Source of the DNA: Streptomyces violaceorubidus
GTDB lineage: Bacteria; Actinomycetota; Actinomycetes; Streptomycetales; Streptomycetaceae
Direction of reading: 5' to 3'
Assembly: GCF_000717995.1 (NCBI RefSeq)
Contig: NZ_JODM01000002.1
Coordinates: 1-64,000 of the forward strand
Length of the DNA stretch: 64,000 nucleotides
A program made the translations under genes and the position numbers. How positions within the stretch are numbered: position 1 is the first letter of the stretch; each line of letters opens with the position of its first letter. This document shows positions 37,133 to 47,368 of this stretch, one piece after another. Under the pieces are notes generated by a model. The model had not been told where the DNA came from, made no database searches, and saw only the letters and a list, made by a program, of their open reading frames with translations.

Positions 37133-38091
37133 GCGCGGGCTCCTTCGCGGGCCGCACCGTCGGCTGCCGTCCCATCGGCTGCGGCTGCGTCGGGTGCGGC
37201 TGCGTCGGTTGCGGTGTCCGCGAGTGCCTCGAGTACGTGCCGGGCGGTCTCCGTCGGGGTGCTCCCGACCCGTACGCCGACTGCCTCCAGGGCCTCCTGC
37301 TTCGCGCGCGCCGTGCCCGAGGAGCCGGACACGATGGCGCCGGCGTGGCCCATGGTCCTGCCCTCGGGCGCGGTGAATCCGGCGATGTAGCCGACGACGG
37401 GCTTGGTGACGTGCTCGCGGATGTGGGCCGCCGCGCGTTCCTCCGCGTCGCCGCCGATCTCGCCGATGAGGATGATCAGTTCGGTGTCGGGATCGTTTTC
37501 GAAGGCGGTGAGGCAGTCGATGTGACTGGTGCCGACGACCGGGTCGCCGCCGATGCCGACGCAGGTGGTGAAGCCGATGTCGCGCAGTTCGTACATGAGT
37601 TGATAGGTGAGGGTGCCGGACTTGGAGACCAGGCCGATGCGGCCGGACTTGGTGATGTCGGGTGGGATGATGCCGGCGTTGGACTGGCCGGGGGTGATCA
37701 GGCCGGGGCAGTTGGGGCCGATGACGCGGGTGCCCCTGGACCGGGCGTGGGCGGTGAAGGCGACGGCGTCGTGGACCGGGATGCCCTCGGTGATGACGAC
37801 CGCGAGCCCGATGCCGGCGTCGGCGGCCTCCACGACCGCTGCCTTGGCGAAGGCCGGCGGTACGAAGACCACGGAGACGTCGGCGCCCGTGCTCTCGATG
37901 CCCTCGCGGACGGACCCGAAGACGGGTACGGCACGGTCGTCGAAGTCGACGCTGCGGCCCGCCTTGCGCGGGTTGACGCCGCCGACGACGTCGGTGCCCG
38001 CGGCCAGCATGCGGCGGGTGTGCTTCATGCCCTCGGCTCCGGTCATGCCCTGGACGAGGACCTTGCTCTCCTTGGTGAGGTAGATCGCCAT
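37129..38091 (-). CDS. sucD: succinyl-CoA synthetase-like alpha subunit (second copy)
   Basis: 320 aa. N-terminal CoA-binding domain with [23 protein letters not shown] and [10 protein letters not shown]. Ligase domain with [11 protein letters not shown] and the phosphohistidine near residue 249 in [11 protein letters not shown] ~30-residue Ala/Asp/Thr-rich tail is not in the standard enzyme. In Streptomyces the citric-acid-cycle sucCD is elsewhere (near SCO4808-4809), so this is a specialised copy tied to the oxalate genes; it might act on oxalate, malate or another diacid. Fourteen bases separate it from sucC. Confidence 0.9.
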   Translation of the reverse strand: MAIYLTKESKVLVQGMTGAEGMKHTRRMLAAGTDVVGGVNPRKAGRSVDFDDRAVPVFGSVREGIESTGADVSVVFVPPAFAKAAVVEAADAGIGLAVVITEGIPVHDAVAFTAHARSRGTRVIGPNCPGLITPGQSNAGIIPPDITKSGRIGLVSKSGTLTYQLMYELRDIGFTTCVGIGGDPVVGTSHIDCLTAFENDPDTELIILIGEIGGDAEERAAAHIREHVTKPVVGYIAGFTAPEGRTMGHAGAIVSGSSGTARAKQEALEAVGVRVGSTPTETARHVLEALADTATDAAAPDAAAADGTAADGAAREGARA

Positions 38092-38105
38092 GTCGTCCTG
38101 TCTCC

Positions 38106-39248
38106 TTATCCGGCGGTGGACGCCGCGGTGGCGAGTCGGGCGGCACGGCGGGCGGCGCCGTCCATGGTGGTGGCCTGTTCGACCAGGGGATGCGCGCGTG
38201 CGTCGAGCAGGGCCCGGCCCCGGGCGGCGTTGTTGCCGTCGAGGCGTACGACGAGCGGCTTGGTGAGCCGGACCTCGTCCAGGGCCCGGACGATGCCGTC
38301 GGCGACCGCGTCGCAGGCGGTGATGCCGCCGAAGACGTTGACCAGGACGGACTTCACGCCCGGGTCGGAGAGGATGACCGACAGCCCGTCGGCCATGACC
38401 CGCGCGGAGGCGCCGCCGCCGATGTCGAGGAAGTTGGCGGGGCGGGCGCCGCAGCCGGCGACCACGTCGAGCGTCGACATGACCAGTCCGGCCCCGTTGC
38501 CGATGACGCCGACCTCGCCGTCGAGCTTGACGTAGTTGAGGCCCTTGGCAGCGGCCCGTGCCTCCAGGGAGTCCTCGGAGGCCGGCCGCTCCTCTCCCCA
38601 ACGGGACTGCCGGAACAGGGCGTTGTCGTCGAGCGTGACCTTGCCGTCGAGGGCGACGATCCGGCCCTCCGCGGTCCTGACCAGCGGGTTGACCTCGACC
38701 AGGAGGGCGTCCTCGCGGACCAGGACCTTCCACAGCCGCACCAGGGCGTCGACGGTCTGCGGCGGCAGGCCCGCGGCGTCGGCGATGCGCACCGCGGTGG
38801 CGGTGTGGACGCCGGTGGCGGGGTCGACGGGGATGCGTGCCACGGCCTCGGGCCGCCGGGCGGCGACCTCCTCGATCTCCATGCCGCCCTCCGCGGAGGC
38901 GATGGCGAGGAAGCCCCCACGGGCCCGGTCGAGCACGTAGGAGACGTAGAACTCCCGCTCGATCGCGCAGGGTTCGGCGACCATGACGGTGCCGACCCGG
39001 TGGCCCTTGATGTCCATGCCGAGGATGTGCCGTGCCGCTTCCTCGGCCTCGGCGGGGTCGGCGGCGAGGCGCACTCCGCCCGCCTTGCCGCGCCCGCCGG
39101 TCTTCACCTGTGCCTTGACGACGGCGCGTCCGCCGAGTTCGCGGGCGATCTCCCGGGCCCGTTCGGGCGAGTCGGTGACCTCGGCCCTCGGCACCACGAT
39201 CCCGTGTTCCTTGAAGAGTTCCCTTGCCTGGTGTTCGTACAGGTCCAT
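38106..39248 (-). CDS. sucC: succinyl-CoA synthetase-like beta subunit (second copy)
   Basis: A 380-aa ATP-grasp subunit that with SucD forms a nucleotide-dependent acyl-CoA ligase. Marks are [34 protein letters not shown] (nucleotide binding), LLVEVNPLV and [15 protein letters not shown] six bases before ATG 39248 supports the start over an earlier in-frame one. It heads the leftward operon and diverges from the decarboxylase, with the 24-bp palindrome in between. Confidence 0.92.
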   Translation of the reverse strand: MDLYEHQARELFKEHGIVVPRAEVTDSPERAREIARELGGRAVVKAQVKTGGRGKAGGVRLAADPAEAEEAARHILGMDIKGHRVGTVMVAEPCAIEREFYVSYVLDRARGGFLAIASAEGGMEIEEVAARRPEAVARIPVDPATGVHTATAVRIADAAGLPPQTVDALVRLWKVLVREDALLVEVNPLVRTAEGRIVALDGKVTLDDNALFRQSRWGEERPASEDSLEARAAAKGLNYVKLDGEVGVIGNGAGLVMSTLDVVAGCGARPANFLDIGGGASARVMADGLSVILSDPGVKSVLVNVFGGITACDAVADGIVRALDEVRLTKPLVVRLDGNNAARGRALLDARAHPLVEQATTMDGAARRAARLATAASTAG

Positions 39249-39316
39249 TTCGGCTCCTGACTGAAAGTGCCGCACGCCCCCTGGACACCACCCACCGGAT
39301 GCGGGATAACAAGCTT

Positions 39317-39340
39317 CATACAGTATTCGTCGACTGTATG
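39317..39340. promoter_or_regulatory. 24-bp palindromic operator candidate between sucC and the decarboxylase gene
   Basis: CATACAGT (39317-39324) and ACTGTATG (39333-39340) are perfect 8-bp inverted arms with an 8-base centre, in an AT-rich pocket of a 143-base divergent gap. Form and size fit a GntR- or IclR-type operator. No regulator gene lies next to it, so the regulator would act from elsewhere. It likely controls both halves of the oxalate island. Confidence 0.7.
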
Positions 39341-39391
39341 CAATGTACTGCGAGAGCGCCCCAACCCCTCGTGAAGGGACAGGACTTCGCC

Positions 39392-41074
39392 ATGCCCGAC
39401 GACAACCAGGACGTCATCTCCGGCGGCCACCTCGTTGCCAAGGCACTCAAGGCCGAGGGGGTCGACCGCATCTACACGCTGTGCGGCGGCCACATCATCG
39501 ACATCTACGACGGCTGCGTCGACGAGGGCATCGAGGTCGTCGACGTACGCCACGAGCAGGTCGCCGCGCACGCCGCCGACGGCTACGCCCGTATCACCGG
39601 CAAGCCGGGCTGCGCGGTGGTCACCGCGGGTCCGGGCACCACCGACGCCGTCACCGGGGTCGCCAACGCCTTCCGCGCCGAGTCGCCCATGCTGCTGATC
39701 GGCGGTCAGGGCGCGCACACCCAGCACAAGATGGGGTCCCTCCAGGACCTGCCGCACGTCGACATGATGACGCCGATCACCAAGTTCGCGGCCACCGTGC
39801 CGGACACCGCGCGCGCCGCCGACATGGTGTCGATGGCCTTCCGCGAGTGCTACCACGGCGCGCCGGGGCCGTCCTTTCTGGAGATCCCGCGCGACGTGCT
39901 GGACGCCAAGGTGCCGGCGGAGAAGGCGCGGGTGCCGCAGGCCGGGGCCTACCGCGCCTCCACCCGGTCGGCCGGGGACCCCGAGGCCGTCGAGAAGCTC
40001 GCCGACCTGCTGGTGCACGCCGAGAAGCCGGCCGTCCTGCTGGGCAGCCAGGTGTGGACGACCCGCGCGACCGAGGCCGCCGTCGAGCTGGTCCGCACGC
40101 TGAACGTCCCGGCGTACATGAACGGTGCCGGCCGCGGCACGCTGCCCCCGGGCGATCCGCACCACTTCCAGCTCTCCCGCCGCTACGCCTTCTCCAACGC
40201 CGACGTGATCGTCATCGTCGGCACGCCCTTCGACTTCCGGATGGGCTACGGCAAGCGGCTCTCCCCGGACGCCACCGTCGTCCAGATCGACCTCGACTAC
40301 CGCACGGTCGGCAAGAACCGCGACATCGACCTCGGCATCGTCGGCGACGCGGGGCTGGTGCTGAAATCGGTGACCGAGGCCGCGTCCGGGCGGCTCAACG
40401 GCGGCGCGTCCAAGCGCAAGGAGTGGCTGGACGAGCTGCGCGCGGCCGAGCAGACGGCGCTGGACAAGCGGCTGCCCCAACTCCGGTCGGACGCCTCCCC
40501 CATCCACCCCTACCGGCTGGTCAGCGAGATCAACGACTTCCTCACCGAGGACTCGATCTACATCGGCGACGGCGGCGACATCGTCACCTTCTCCGGGCAG
40601 GTCGTGCAGCCCAAGTCACCCGGGCACTGGATGGACCCGGGGCCGCTCGGCACGCTCGGCGTCGGGGTGCCCTTCGTACTGGCCGCCAAACAGGCGCGGC
40701 CCGACAAGGAGGTCGTCGCCCTCTTCGGCGACGGCGCCTTCTCCCTCACCGGCTGGGACTTCGAGACCCTGGTCCGCTACGACCTCCCCTTCGTCGGCAT
40801 CGTCGGCAACAACTCCTCGATGAACCAGATCCGCTACGGCCAGGCCGCCAAGTACGGCAAGGAGCGCGAGCGGGTCGGCAACACGCTCGGCGACGTGCCC
40901 TACGACCAGTTCGCCCGGATGCTGGGCGGCCACGGCGAGGAGGTCCGCGACCCCGCCGACATCGGCCCCGCGCTGCGCCGGGCCCGCGAGTCCGGCAAGC
41001 CGTCCCTGATCAACGTCTGGGTGGACCCGGACGCGTACGCCCCCGGAACCATGAACCAGACGATGTACAAGTGA
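39392..41074 (+). CDS. thiamine-diphosphate enzyme, probable oxalyl-CoA decarboxylase
   Basis: A 560-aa ThDP-dependent decarboxylase/lyase of the acetolactate synthase superfamily. Catalytic Glu is E55 ([23 protein letters not shown]). The ThDP/Mg motif starts at [30 protein letters not shown] (GDG...NN) near residue 445, and the C-terminus is [15 protein letters not shown]. Standing alone, the sequence could be an acetolactate synthase-like or 2-hydroxyacyl-CoA lyase. The direct coupling to an unmistakable formyl-CoA:oxalate CoA-transferase makes oxalyl-CoA to formyl-CoA plus CO2 the best assignment. ATG 39392 has AGGA seven bases upstream. It is the first gene of the rightward operon. Confidence 0.85.
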   Translation: MPDDNQDVISGGHLVAKALKAEGVDRIYTLCGGHIIDIYDGCVDEGIEVVDVRHEQVAAHAADGYARITGKPGCAVVTAGPGTTDAVTGVANAFRAESPMLLIGGQGAHTQHKMGSLQDLPHVDMMTPITKFAATVPDTARAADMVSMAFRECYHGAPGPSFLEIPRDVLDAKVPAEKARVPQAGAYRASTRSAGDPEAVEKLADLLVHAEKPAVLLGSQVWTTRATEAAVELVRTLNVPAYMNGAGRGTLPPGDPHHFQLSRRYAFSNADVIVIVGTPFDFRMGYGKRLSPDATVVQIDLDYRTVGKNRDIDLGIVGDAGLVLKSVTEAASGRLNGGASKRKEWLDELRAAEQTALDKRLPQLRSDASPIHPYRLVSEINDFLTEDSIYIGDGGDIVTFSGQVVQPKSPGHWMDPGPLGTLGVGVPFVLAAKQARPDKEVVALFGDGAFSLTGWDFETLVRYDLPFVGIVGNNSSMNQIRYGQAAKYGKERERVGNTLGDVPYDQFARMLGGHGEEVRDPADIGPALRRARESGKPSLINVWVDPDAYAPGTMNQTMYK

Positions 41075-41084
41075 GGTGACCCCC

Positions 41085-42335
41085 ATGACCGGCACGACGG
41101 GAACGTCAGCGAAGGCCCTTGAGGGCATCCGCGTCCTGGACATGACGCACGTGCAGTCCGGGCCCTCGGCGACGCAGCTGCTCGCGTGGCTCGGCGCCGA
41201 CGTCGTGAAGCTGGAGGCGCCGAGCGGCGACATCACGCGCGGGCAGCTGCGCGACCTGCCGGACGTCGACTCCCTCTACTTCACGATGCTCAACTGCAAC
41301 AAGCGGAGCATCACCCTCAACACCAAGACCGAGCGCGGCAAGGAGATCCTCACCGAGCTGATCCGCCGCTCGGACGTCATGGTCGAGAACTTCGGGCCGG
41401 GCGCGGTGGACCGGATGGGCTTCACCTGGGACCGCGTCAAGGAGATCAATCCACGGATCGTCTACGCCTCCATCAAGGGGTTCGGCGAGGGCCCGTACAC
41501 CGCCTTCAAGGCGTACGAGGTCGTCGCGCAGGCCATGGGCGGATCGATGTCCACCACCGGTTTCGAGGACGGGCCGCCGCTGGCGACGGGGGCCCAGATC
41601 GGGGACTCGGGCACGGGCGTCCACGTCGTGGCGGGCATCCTCGCCGCCCTCTACCAGCGGGAGCACACCGGACGCGGTCAGCGGGTGAACGTGGCCATGC
41701 AGCACGCGGTGCTCAACCTCTGCCGGGTGAAGCTGCGCGACCAGCAGCGCCTGAGCCATGGTCCACTCGCCGAATATCCCAACGAGGACTTCGGCGACGA
41801 GGTTCCCCGGTCCGGAAACGCGTCCGGCGGCGGGCAGCCGGGCTGGGCGGTCAAGTGCGCGCCGGGCGGGCCCAACGACTACGTGTACGTCATCGTGCAG
41901 CCCGTCGGCTGGCGGCCGCTCAGCGAGCTGATCGGCCGGCCCGAGCTGGCCGACGACCCCGAGTGGGCCACCCCGCAGGCCCGGTTGCCGAAGCTGAACA
42001 AGATGTTCCAGCTGATCGAGGAGTGGTCGTCCACCCTGCCCAAGTGGGAGGTGCTGGAGCGGCTGAACGCCCACAACATCCCGTGCGGACCGATCCTGTC
42101 CACCAAGGAGATCATCGAGGACGACTCCCTGGTCGCCAACGAGATGGTCGTCACGGTGCCCCATCCCGAGCGGGGCGAGTTCGTGACCGTGGGCAGCCCG
42201 CTGAAGCTCTCGGACTCCCCGGTGAAGGTGACCAGTTCACCGCTGCTCGGCGAGCACAACGAAGAGGTCTACGTCGGTGAGCTGGGCCTCGGCGACGAGG
42301 AACTGCGGCTGCTCAAGTCGAACGGAGTGATCTGA
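41085..42335 (+). CDS. frc: formyl-CoA:oxalate CoA-transferase
   Basis: A 416-aa class III CoA-transferase that moves CoA from formyl-CoA to oxalate. It tracks the Oxalobacter/E. coli (YfdW) enzymes closely: [75 protein letters not shown] with the Gly-rich loop [11 protein letters not shown]. The nucleophilic Asp is D174 in [11 protein letters not shown] 41085 is used because GAGG sits eight bases before it; a GTG nine bases earlier is the alternative. Ten bases after the decarboxylase stop. Confidence 0.95.
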   Translation: MTGTTGTSAKALEGIRVLDMTHVQSGPSATQLLAWLGADVVKLEAPSGDITRGQLRDLPDVDSLYFTMLNCNKRSITLNTKTERGKEILTELIRRSDVMVENFGPGAVDRMGFTWDRVKEINPRIVYASIKGFGEGPYTAFKAYEVVAQAMGGSMSTTGFEDGPPLATGAQIGDSGTGVHVVAGILAALYQREHTGRGQRVNVAMQHAVLNLCRVKLRDQQRLSHGPLAEYPNEDFGDEVPRSGNASGGGQPGWAVKCAPGGPNDYVYVIVQPVGWRPLSELIGRPELADDPEWATPQARLPKLNKMFQLIEEWSSTLPKWEVLERLNAHNIPCGPILSTKEIIEDDSLVANEMVVTVPHPERGEFVTVGSPLKLSDSPVKVTSSPLLGEHNEEVYVGELGLGDEELRLLKSNGVI

Positions 42336-42336
42336 C

Positions 42337-44484
42337 GTGATGGCCGAGGACCGCCGGACGCGGGTGCGCGGGCTCCTGGAGGCCGTACGGGCCGAGGGGC
42401 GCACCGCGCTCACCGCGCCCGAGGGCAAGGTGATCGCCGACGCCTACGGGATCGCCGTACCGGGTGAGGAGCTGGCGCGGGACGTCGACGAGGCGGTGGC
42501 GTGTGCCGCGCGGTTCGGCGGGCCGGTGGTGATGAAGATCGTCTCGCCGGACATCCTGCACAAGACCGACGCCGGTGGCGTGGTCGTGGGCGTGGAGGGC
42601 GCGGCGGACGTGCGCGCGGCGTTCTGCCGGATCATCGACAACGCCCGCGCCTACGACGCCTCCGCGCGGATCGAGGGCGTGCAGGTCCAGGAACTGCTGC
42701 CGCGGGGGCAGGAGGTCATCGTCGGGGCGGTCACCGACCCGACCTTCGGCAAGGTGGTGGCCTTCGGGCTCGGCGGGGTGCTGGTCGAGGTCCTGAAGGA
42801 CGTCACCTTCCGGCTCGCGCCCGTGGACGCGGACGAGGCCCTGTCCATGCTGGACTCGATCCGGGCGGCCGAGGTGCTGCGCGGGGTGCGCGGGCAGGCC
42901 GGGGTGGACCGCTGGGCGCTGGCGGAGCAGATCCGCCGGGTCTCCGAACTGGTCGCCGACTTCCCGGAGATCGCCGAGGTGGACCTGAACCCGGTGATCG
43001 CCACGCCCGAGGGCGCGCTCGCCGCGGACATCCGGGTGATCCTGGCGACCGACACGCCGAAGGAGCGGCGCAGGTACACGCGCGAGGAGATCCTCACCTC
43101 GATGCGCCGCCTGATGCAGCCCGCCTCGGTGGCGGTGATCGGCGCGTCGGGCGAGCCGGGGAAGATCGGCAACTCGGTGATGCGCAACCTCGTCGACGGC
43201 GGCTTCGCGGGCGAGATCCACCCGGTGAACCCCAAGGCCGATGACATCTTGGGCCGCAAGGCGTACAAGAGTGTCACCGACGTTCCCGGTGAGGTGGATG
43301 TGGCGGTCTTCGCGATCCCCGCGCGGTTCGTGGCGGCGGCCCTGGAGGAGGTGGGGCGCAAACGGATCCCCAACGCCGTACTCATCCCCTCCGGCTTCGC
43401 CGAGACCGGGGAACAGGCCCTCCAGGACGAGATCGTGGCGGTCGCCGAACGGCACGGCATCCGGCTGCTGGGCCCGAACATCTACGGTTACTACTCGACC
43501 TGGCAGGACCTGTGCGCCACGTTCTGCACGCCCTACGACGTCAAGGGCGGGGTCGCGCTGACCTCGCAGTCCGGCGGCATCGGGATGGCCATCCTGGGCT
43601 TCGCGCGGACGACGAAGACGGGCGTGTCCGCGATCGTGGGCCTCGGCAACAAGTCGGACCTGGACGAGGACGACCTGCTGACCTGGTTCGGCGAGGACCC
43701 GCACACCGAGTGCATCGCGATGCACCTGGAGGATCTCAAGGACGGCCGGGCCTTCGTCGAGGCCGCGCGGGCGACCGTGCCGAGGAAACCGGTCGTGGTG
43801 CTCAAGGCGGGGCGTACGGCGGCGGGCGCGAAGGCCGCCGGCTCGCACACCGGGGCACTCGCCGGGGACGACGCCGTGTACGACGACGTCCTGCGGCAGG
43901 CCGGCGTCATCCGGGCGCCGGGGCTGAACGAGATGCTGGAGTACGCGCGCGCGTTGCCGGTGCTCCCCGCTCCCCGGGGCGACAACGTGGTCATCATCAC
44001 CGGCGCGGGTGGCAGCGGGGTGCTGCTCTCCGACGCGGTGACGGACAACGGGCTGTCGCTGATGGAGATACCGCCCGACCTGGACACGGCGTTCCGCGCC
44101 TTCATCCCGCCCTTCGGCGCGGCGGGCAACCCGGTGGACATCACCGGGGGCGAGCCGCCGTCGACGTACGAGGCGACGATCCGGCTGGGGCTGGAGGACC
44201 CGCGCATCCACGCGCTCGTCCTCGGCTACTGGCACACCATCGTCACGCCGCCCATGGTGTTCGCCGAACTCACCGCGCGCGTGGTGGCCGAGTTCCGCGA
44301 ACGCGGCATCGAGAAGCCGGTGGTGGCCTCCCTCGCGGGCGACGTGGAGGTGGAGGAGGCGTGCCAGTACCTCTTCGAGCGCGGCGTCGTGGCCTACCCG
44401 TACACGACCGAGAAGCCGGTGGCCGTCCTGGGCGCCAAGTACCGGTGGGCCCGTGCCGCGGGGGTGTTGGGGGGCGGTTCATGA
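42337..44484 (+). CDS. NDP-forming acyl-CoA synthetase, fused beta-alpha domains
   Basis: 715 aa. Order of domains: ATP-grasp (about 5-235, with VVMKIVSPDILHKTDAGGVVVGV and GRLAPVDADEALSML-like region), CoA-binding Rossmann (about 255-380, SVAVIGASGEPGKIGNSVMRNL), and succinyl-CoA ligase-like domain (about 390-600, LLGPNIYGYY, SQSGGIGMAIL). The active-site His is near residue 505 in SHTGALAGDD. Such enzymes form acyl-CoA from acid, ATP and CoA. Here it could activate oxalate or formate and so start the CoA cycle, in the role that YfdE or other ligases play elsewhere. GTG 42337 overlaps the region just after the frc stop, with GGAG nine bases before. Confidence 0.88.
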   Translation: MMAEDRRTRVRGLLEAVRAEGRTALTAPEGKVIADAYGIAVPGEELARDVDEAVACAARFGGPVVMKIVSPDILHKTDAGGVVVGVEGAADVRAAFCRIIDNARAYDASARIEGVQVQELLPRGQEVIVGAVTDPTFGKVVAFGLGGVLVEVLKDVTFRLAPVDADEALSMLDSIRAAEVLRGVRGQAGVDRWALAEQIRRVSELVADFPEIAEVDLNPVIATPEGALAADIRVILATDTPKERRRYTREEILTSMRRLMQPASVAVIGASGEPGKIGNSVMRNLVDGGFAGEIHPVNPKADDILGRKAYKSVTDVPGEVDVAVFAIPARFVAAALEEVGRKRIPNAVLIPSGFAETGEQALQDEIVAVAERHGIRLLGPNIYGYYSTWQDLCATFCTPYDVKGGVALTSQSGGIGMAILGFARTTKTGVSAIVGLGNKSDLDEDDLLTWFGEDPHTECIAMHLEDLKDGRAFVEAARATVPRKPVVVLKAGRTAAGAKAAGSHTGALAGDDAVYDDVLRQAGVIRAPGLNEMLEYARALPVLPAPRGDNVVIITGAGGSGVLLSDAVTDNGLSLMEIPPDLDTAFRAFIPPFGAAGNPVDITGGEPPSTYEATIRLGLEDPRIHALVLGYWHTIVTPPMVFAELTARVVAEFRERGIEKPVVASLAGDVEVEEACQYLFERGVVAYPYTTEKPVAVLGAKYRWARAAGVLGGGS

Positions 44485-44497
44485 CGTGAGACGGCGA

Positions 44498-44529
44498 GGG
44501 CCGGCCGACGGGTGCGCGTCGGCCGGCCC
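44498..44529 (+). terminator. hairpin between acyl-CoA synthetase and OFA carrier
   Basis: GGGCCGGCCGAC pairs perfectly with GTCGGCCGGCCC around eight bases, 14 bases after the synthetase stop. It should end or attenuate the operon, so the carrier at 44605 may have its own promoter in 44530-44604. Confidence 0.75.
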
Positions 44530-44604
44530 GGGACCCGCGCGCGCACGGAAGGCATGGGACAGGGGGCGCTGGCCAGATCTTTCGACGCTAGGGGTGCAAA
44601 CGAC

Positions 44605-45984
44605 ATGACAACCACCGATGTCACACGGGTCGCCTCCTATCGGGAGGTGACCGACAGGAACGGACGCGTCTATCGCGTGGGCGAGTCCGACATCGACATC
44701 ATGGGACGCAAGCGCAAGTGGATGGTGATCCTGCCCTGGATCGGCATGATGGGCATCTCCTCCGCCGAGTACGCGTTCGCGTCCGCCGAGGACACGCTGC
44801 ACGAGGCCCACCACTGGTCGAGCGGCAGCATCTACTGGATGATGACCGCCTGGGTGTTCTGCCAGGCCGCGGTCGCGTTCCCGGCGGGGCGGCTGCGGGA
44901 GAGCGGCAAGCTGCCCGCGCGCTGGGCGATGATGCTGGGTTCGGTCGGCACGCTGCTGGGCTACCTGTCGCTGGCGTTCGCGCCGCACGTCTCCCTCGCC
45001 TTCATCGGGTTCGGCGTGTTCAGCGGTATGGGCGCGGGCATGGTGTACGCGACCTGCGTCAACATGGTCGGCAAGTGGTATCCGGAGCGCAGGGGCGGCA
45101 AGACCGGCTTCGTCAACGGCGGGTTCGCCTACGGCTCGGTGCCTTTCGTCTTCATCTTCCACGGCTACATGGACGGCACCAACTTCCGCTGGGTGCTGGT
45201 CTCGGCGGGGGTGTTCCTCGCCGGGATGGTGGCGCTCGCCGGCTTCTACTTCCGGGACCCGCCGAAGAACTGGTGGCCGGCCGCCATCGACCCGCTGAAC
45301 CCGCCGGACGACCCGCGGGCCCGGCGTTCGCTGGAGAAGAACCCGCCGGCCGTCAAGCAGTACTCCCCGATGGAGGCCTGGAAGACCGGCCGGGTGGCGC
45401 TCATGTGGTTCTGCCTCGCCTGCACCTCCGGCGTGAACATCTTCGGTATCGCCTTCCAGGTCGACATCGGCGAGGAGGCGGGCTTCGCGGCCGGGATCGT
45501 GGCCGCCGCCATGTCGCTGAAGGCGATCGTCAACGGCACCGGGCGCGGCGTCATCGGCTGGCTCTCCGACCTCTACGGCCGCAAGCAGTGCCTGCTCTAC
45601 GTGTGCGCGATCCTGGGCCTCGCCCAGTTCGGCATCATCTGGGCGGCCGAGATCAAGAACCTGCCGTTGTTCCTGATCTTCTCCGCCATCTCCGGTTTCG
45701 GCGGCGGTGCCATCTTCCCGATGTTCGCGGCGCTGACGGCGGACTACTTCGGTGAGAACAACAACGCGACCAACTACGGGATGGTCTACAGCTCCAAGCT
45801 CGTCTCCGGTCTCGGTGCGGGCATGGGTTCCGTGGTCGTCGGCGTCTGGGGCTACAACGGCGCCTTCAGCCTGGCGGGAAGCATCTCGATCTTCGCCGGG
45901 TTCGTGGCCCTGTTCCTGCATCCGCCCGGACGCTCGAAGGACAAGCGCGTCACGCCCAACCCCCGTCCGCTCGGAGAGGGGTGA
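44605..45984 (+). CDS. OFA-family oxalate/formate antiporter (MFS)
   Basis: 459 aa with 12 membrane helices. The cytoplasmic N-terminus ends in RKRKWMVILPWIGMMGISSAEYAFAS. GFGVFSGMGAGMVYATCVNMVGKWYPERRGGKTGFVNGGFAYG is the OFA signature (helix 4/5 with WYPERRG), and GWLSDLYGRKQCLLY is the MFS loop. The oxalate:formate exchanger OxlT imports oxalate2- and exports formate-, which generates proton motive force when linked to decarboxylation. Location directly after oxc-frc supports that role. AGGGG ten bases before ATG. A very strong hairpin follows. Confidence 0.92.
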   Translation: MTTTDVTRVASYREVTDRNGRVYRVGESDIDIMGRKRKWMVILPWIGMMGISSAEYAFASAEDTLHEAHHWSSGSIYWMMTAWVFCQAAVAFPAGRLRESGKLPARWAMMLGSVGTLLGYLSLAFAPHVSLAFIGFGVFSGMGAGMVYATCVNMVGKWYPERRGGKTGFVNGGFAYGSVPFVFIFHGYMDGTNFRWVLVSAGVFLAGMVALAGFYFRDPPKNWWPAAIDPLNPPDDPRARRSLEKNPPAVKQYSPMEAWKTGRVALMWFCLACTSGVNIFGIAFQVDIGEEAGFAAGIVAAAMSLKAIVNGTGRGVIGWLSDLYGRKQCLLYVCAILGLAQFGIIWAAEIKNLPLFLIFSAISGFGGGAIFPMFAALTADYFGENNNATNYGMVYSSKLVSGLGAGMGSVVVGVWGYNGAFSLAGSISIFAGFVALFLHPPGRSKDKRVTPNPRPLGEG

Positions 45985-46004
45985 GCCGGCGAAACCTCTC
46001 CCCG

Positions 46005-46057
46005 CACGGACCGGGCGGCCCCTCCCGCAGCACGCGGGAAGGGCCGCCCGGTCCGTG
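46005..46057. terminator. very strong bidirectional hairpin terminator
   Basis: CACGGACCGGGCGGCCC with TCCCGC pairs with GCGGGA and GGGCCGCCCGGTCCGTG around AGCAC (one unpaired base), and gaaac/gtttc flank it. It lies between the converging OFA carrier (stop 45984) and TIM-barrel gene (stop 46064) and separates the oxalate island from the ebo region. Confidence 0.92.
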
Positions 46058-46063
46058 GTTTCG

Positions 46064-47254
46064 TCAGTGGCGCCGCTTGCGCAGGGCGGCCAGGTTGTCG
46101 TAACTGATCTTGGCCTCCCTGAGCGACTGCGAGGGGTCGCTCGCGCTCGGGGAGTTGTCGTCCTCGATCATCGGGTTGTGGTAGTTGCGCTGCCCGACCC
46201 GGGAGAAGAACGTCGTGTAGTCGATGACCCCGGTTCCGAAGGGCACCATGTCGTAGCCCATGCCGTTGGTGGTGCTGACCACGCCGTCCTTGGCGTGGAA
46301 GAGCGGGTAGCGCCGGTTGTTGCGGACGACCAGCCCGGCCGGGTCGAAGACGTTCTTCCGGGTGGATCCGTCGTGGGCGGTGTACTCGCGGAACTTGTAC
46401 TGGGCGACGTGCGCCCAGAAGATGTCCATCTCCAGCCAGACGACCTTCGGGTCGGTGACCTTGAGGAAGTACTCCAGCTTCCGGATGCCCGAGCTGCGGG
46501 TCGGACGGCCCTGGTCGTCCAGCGGGCCGCCGTCGAGGAGGAAGCCGTAGGCGCTGTCGTGGTTGTGGGTGTAGAGCTTGATGCCCTCCCGGTGCGCGAT
46601 CGCGCCCAGCGCGTTCCACTTGTCGGCGGCCACGTCCCAGTCGGCGCGGTAGGAGCTGCCGGTGGGGTCGCCACCGGTGCCCATGTGGTCCATGCCGAGG
46701 ATGTTGGCGATCTCCAGGTGCTTCTTGAAGGTGTCCTTGTCCGCCGTGGTCAGCGGCCAGGAGGACGGGATGAAGCCGTGGTTGCCCTGGGCGCGCAGAC
46801 CGTACTCGTCGAGCCAGGAGCGCAGCAGCCGGGCGCCCTGGACGGATTCCAGGGCGGCGCCGCCCGGTGCGTTGGCGTGCTGGTTGTATCCGGCGAACTC
46901 CACCTGCCGGTAGCCGTGGCGGGACAGTTGCTTGAACACCTCGCGGAAGCCGGAGGGCAGGTCCGAGGCGAGGGGGTCGCGGGCAGTGGCGTCACGGACG
47001 GTGTAGAGGATGATGCCGCGCTTGTCCGCGGGGACGAGGATCTGCCCGCGACCGTGGTCGTGGTCTCTGCCCCCGTCGTGGGCGAGGACCGGGGAGGCCC
47101 CGAAGACGGGGGCCGCCACGGCTCCGGCCGCCACGGCGGTGCAGGTGCTGAGGAAGCGGCGCCGGTTCACGCCGAGGGCGCGGCGCAGGTTCTCGTCCGG
47201 GGCGTCGGCGGCCGTGCCGGAGTCGGTGCGGGAGGGGTCGGTGAACGGGGTCAC
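46064..47254 (-). CDS. Tat-exported sugar isomerase/epimerase-like TIM-barrel protein
   Basis: 396 aa. A twin-arginine signal is clear at about residues 29-60: NRRRFLSTCTAVAAGAVAAPVFGASPVLA, followed by a His/Asp-rich DGGRDHDHGRG stretch that may bind metal. The mature part is an AP-endonuclease-2 type TIM barrel (HGYRQVEFAGYN, LRAQGNHGFIPSSW, KLYTHNHDSAYGF, VVWLEMDIFWA). Metal-binding acidic and His residues are kept in those strands. Secreted members of this family act on 3-keto-glycosides or related sugars; substrate is unknown. It is separated from the ebo genes by ~110 bases with no visible terminator, and may be read through from them. Confidence 0.88.
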   Translation of the reverse strand: MTPFTDPSRTDSGTAADAPDENLRRALGVNRRRFLSTCTAVAAGAVAAPVFGASPVLAHDGGRDHDHGRGQILVPADKRGIILYTVRDATARDPLASDLPSGFREVFKQLSRHGYRQVEFAGYNQHANAPGGAALESVQGARLLRSWLDEYGLRAQGNHGFIPSSWPLTTADKDTFKKHLEIANILGMDHMGTGGDPTGSSYRADWDVAADKWNALGAIAHREGIKLYTHNHDSAYGFLLDGGPLDDQGRPTRSSGIRKLEYFLKVTDPKVVWLEMDIFWAHVAQYKFREYTAHDGSTRKNVFDPAGLVVRNNRRYPLFHAKDGVVSTTNGMGYDMVPFGTGVIDYTTFFSRVGQRNYHNPMIEDDNSPSASDPSQSLREAKISYDNLAALRKRRH

Positions 47255-47368
47255 GGGTGCCTGCCTTCTGGGTCGTGGCCTGCGCCGATGCGGCTCGGGC
47301 GGGCCGTTGTCAGTGCCGTGTGTTTCACTCTCGGTAGTCGGATTTCGGCGGGCGTACCGGGTGGTGCG

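Noticed and set aside
39392..41074. Assignment as acetolactate synthase for branched-chain amino acids
   Set aside because: There is no small regulatory subunit (ilvN) or ilvC next to it, and it is coupled to frc within 10 bases, so an oxalyl-CoA decarboxylase role fits better.
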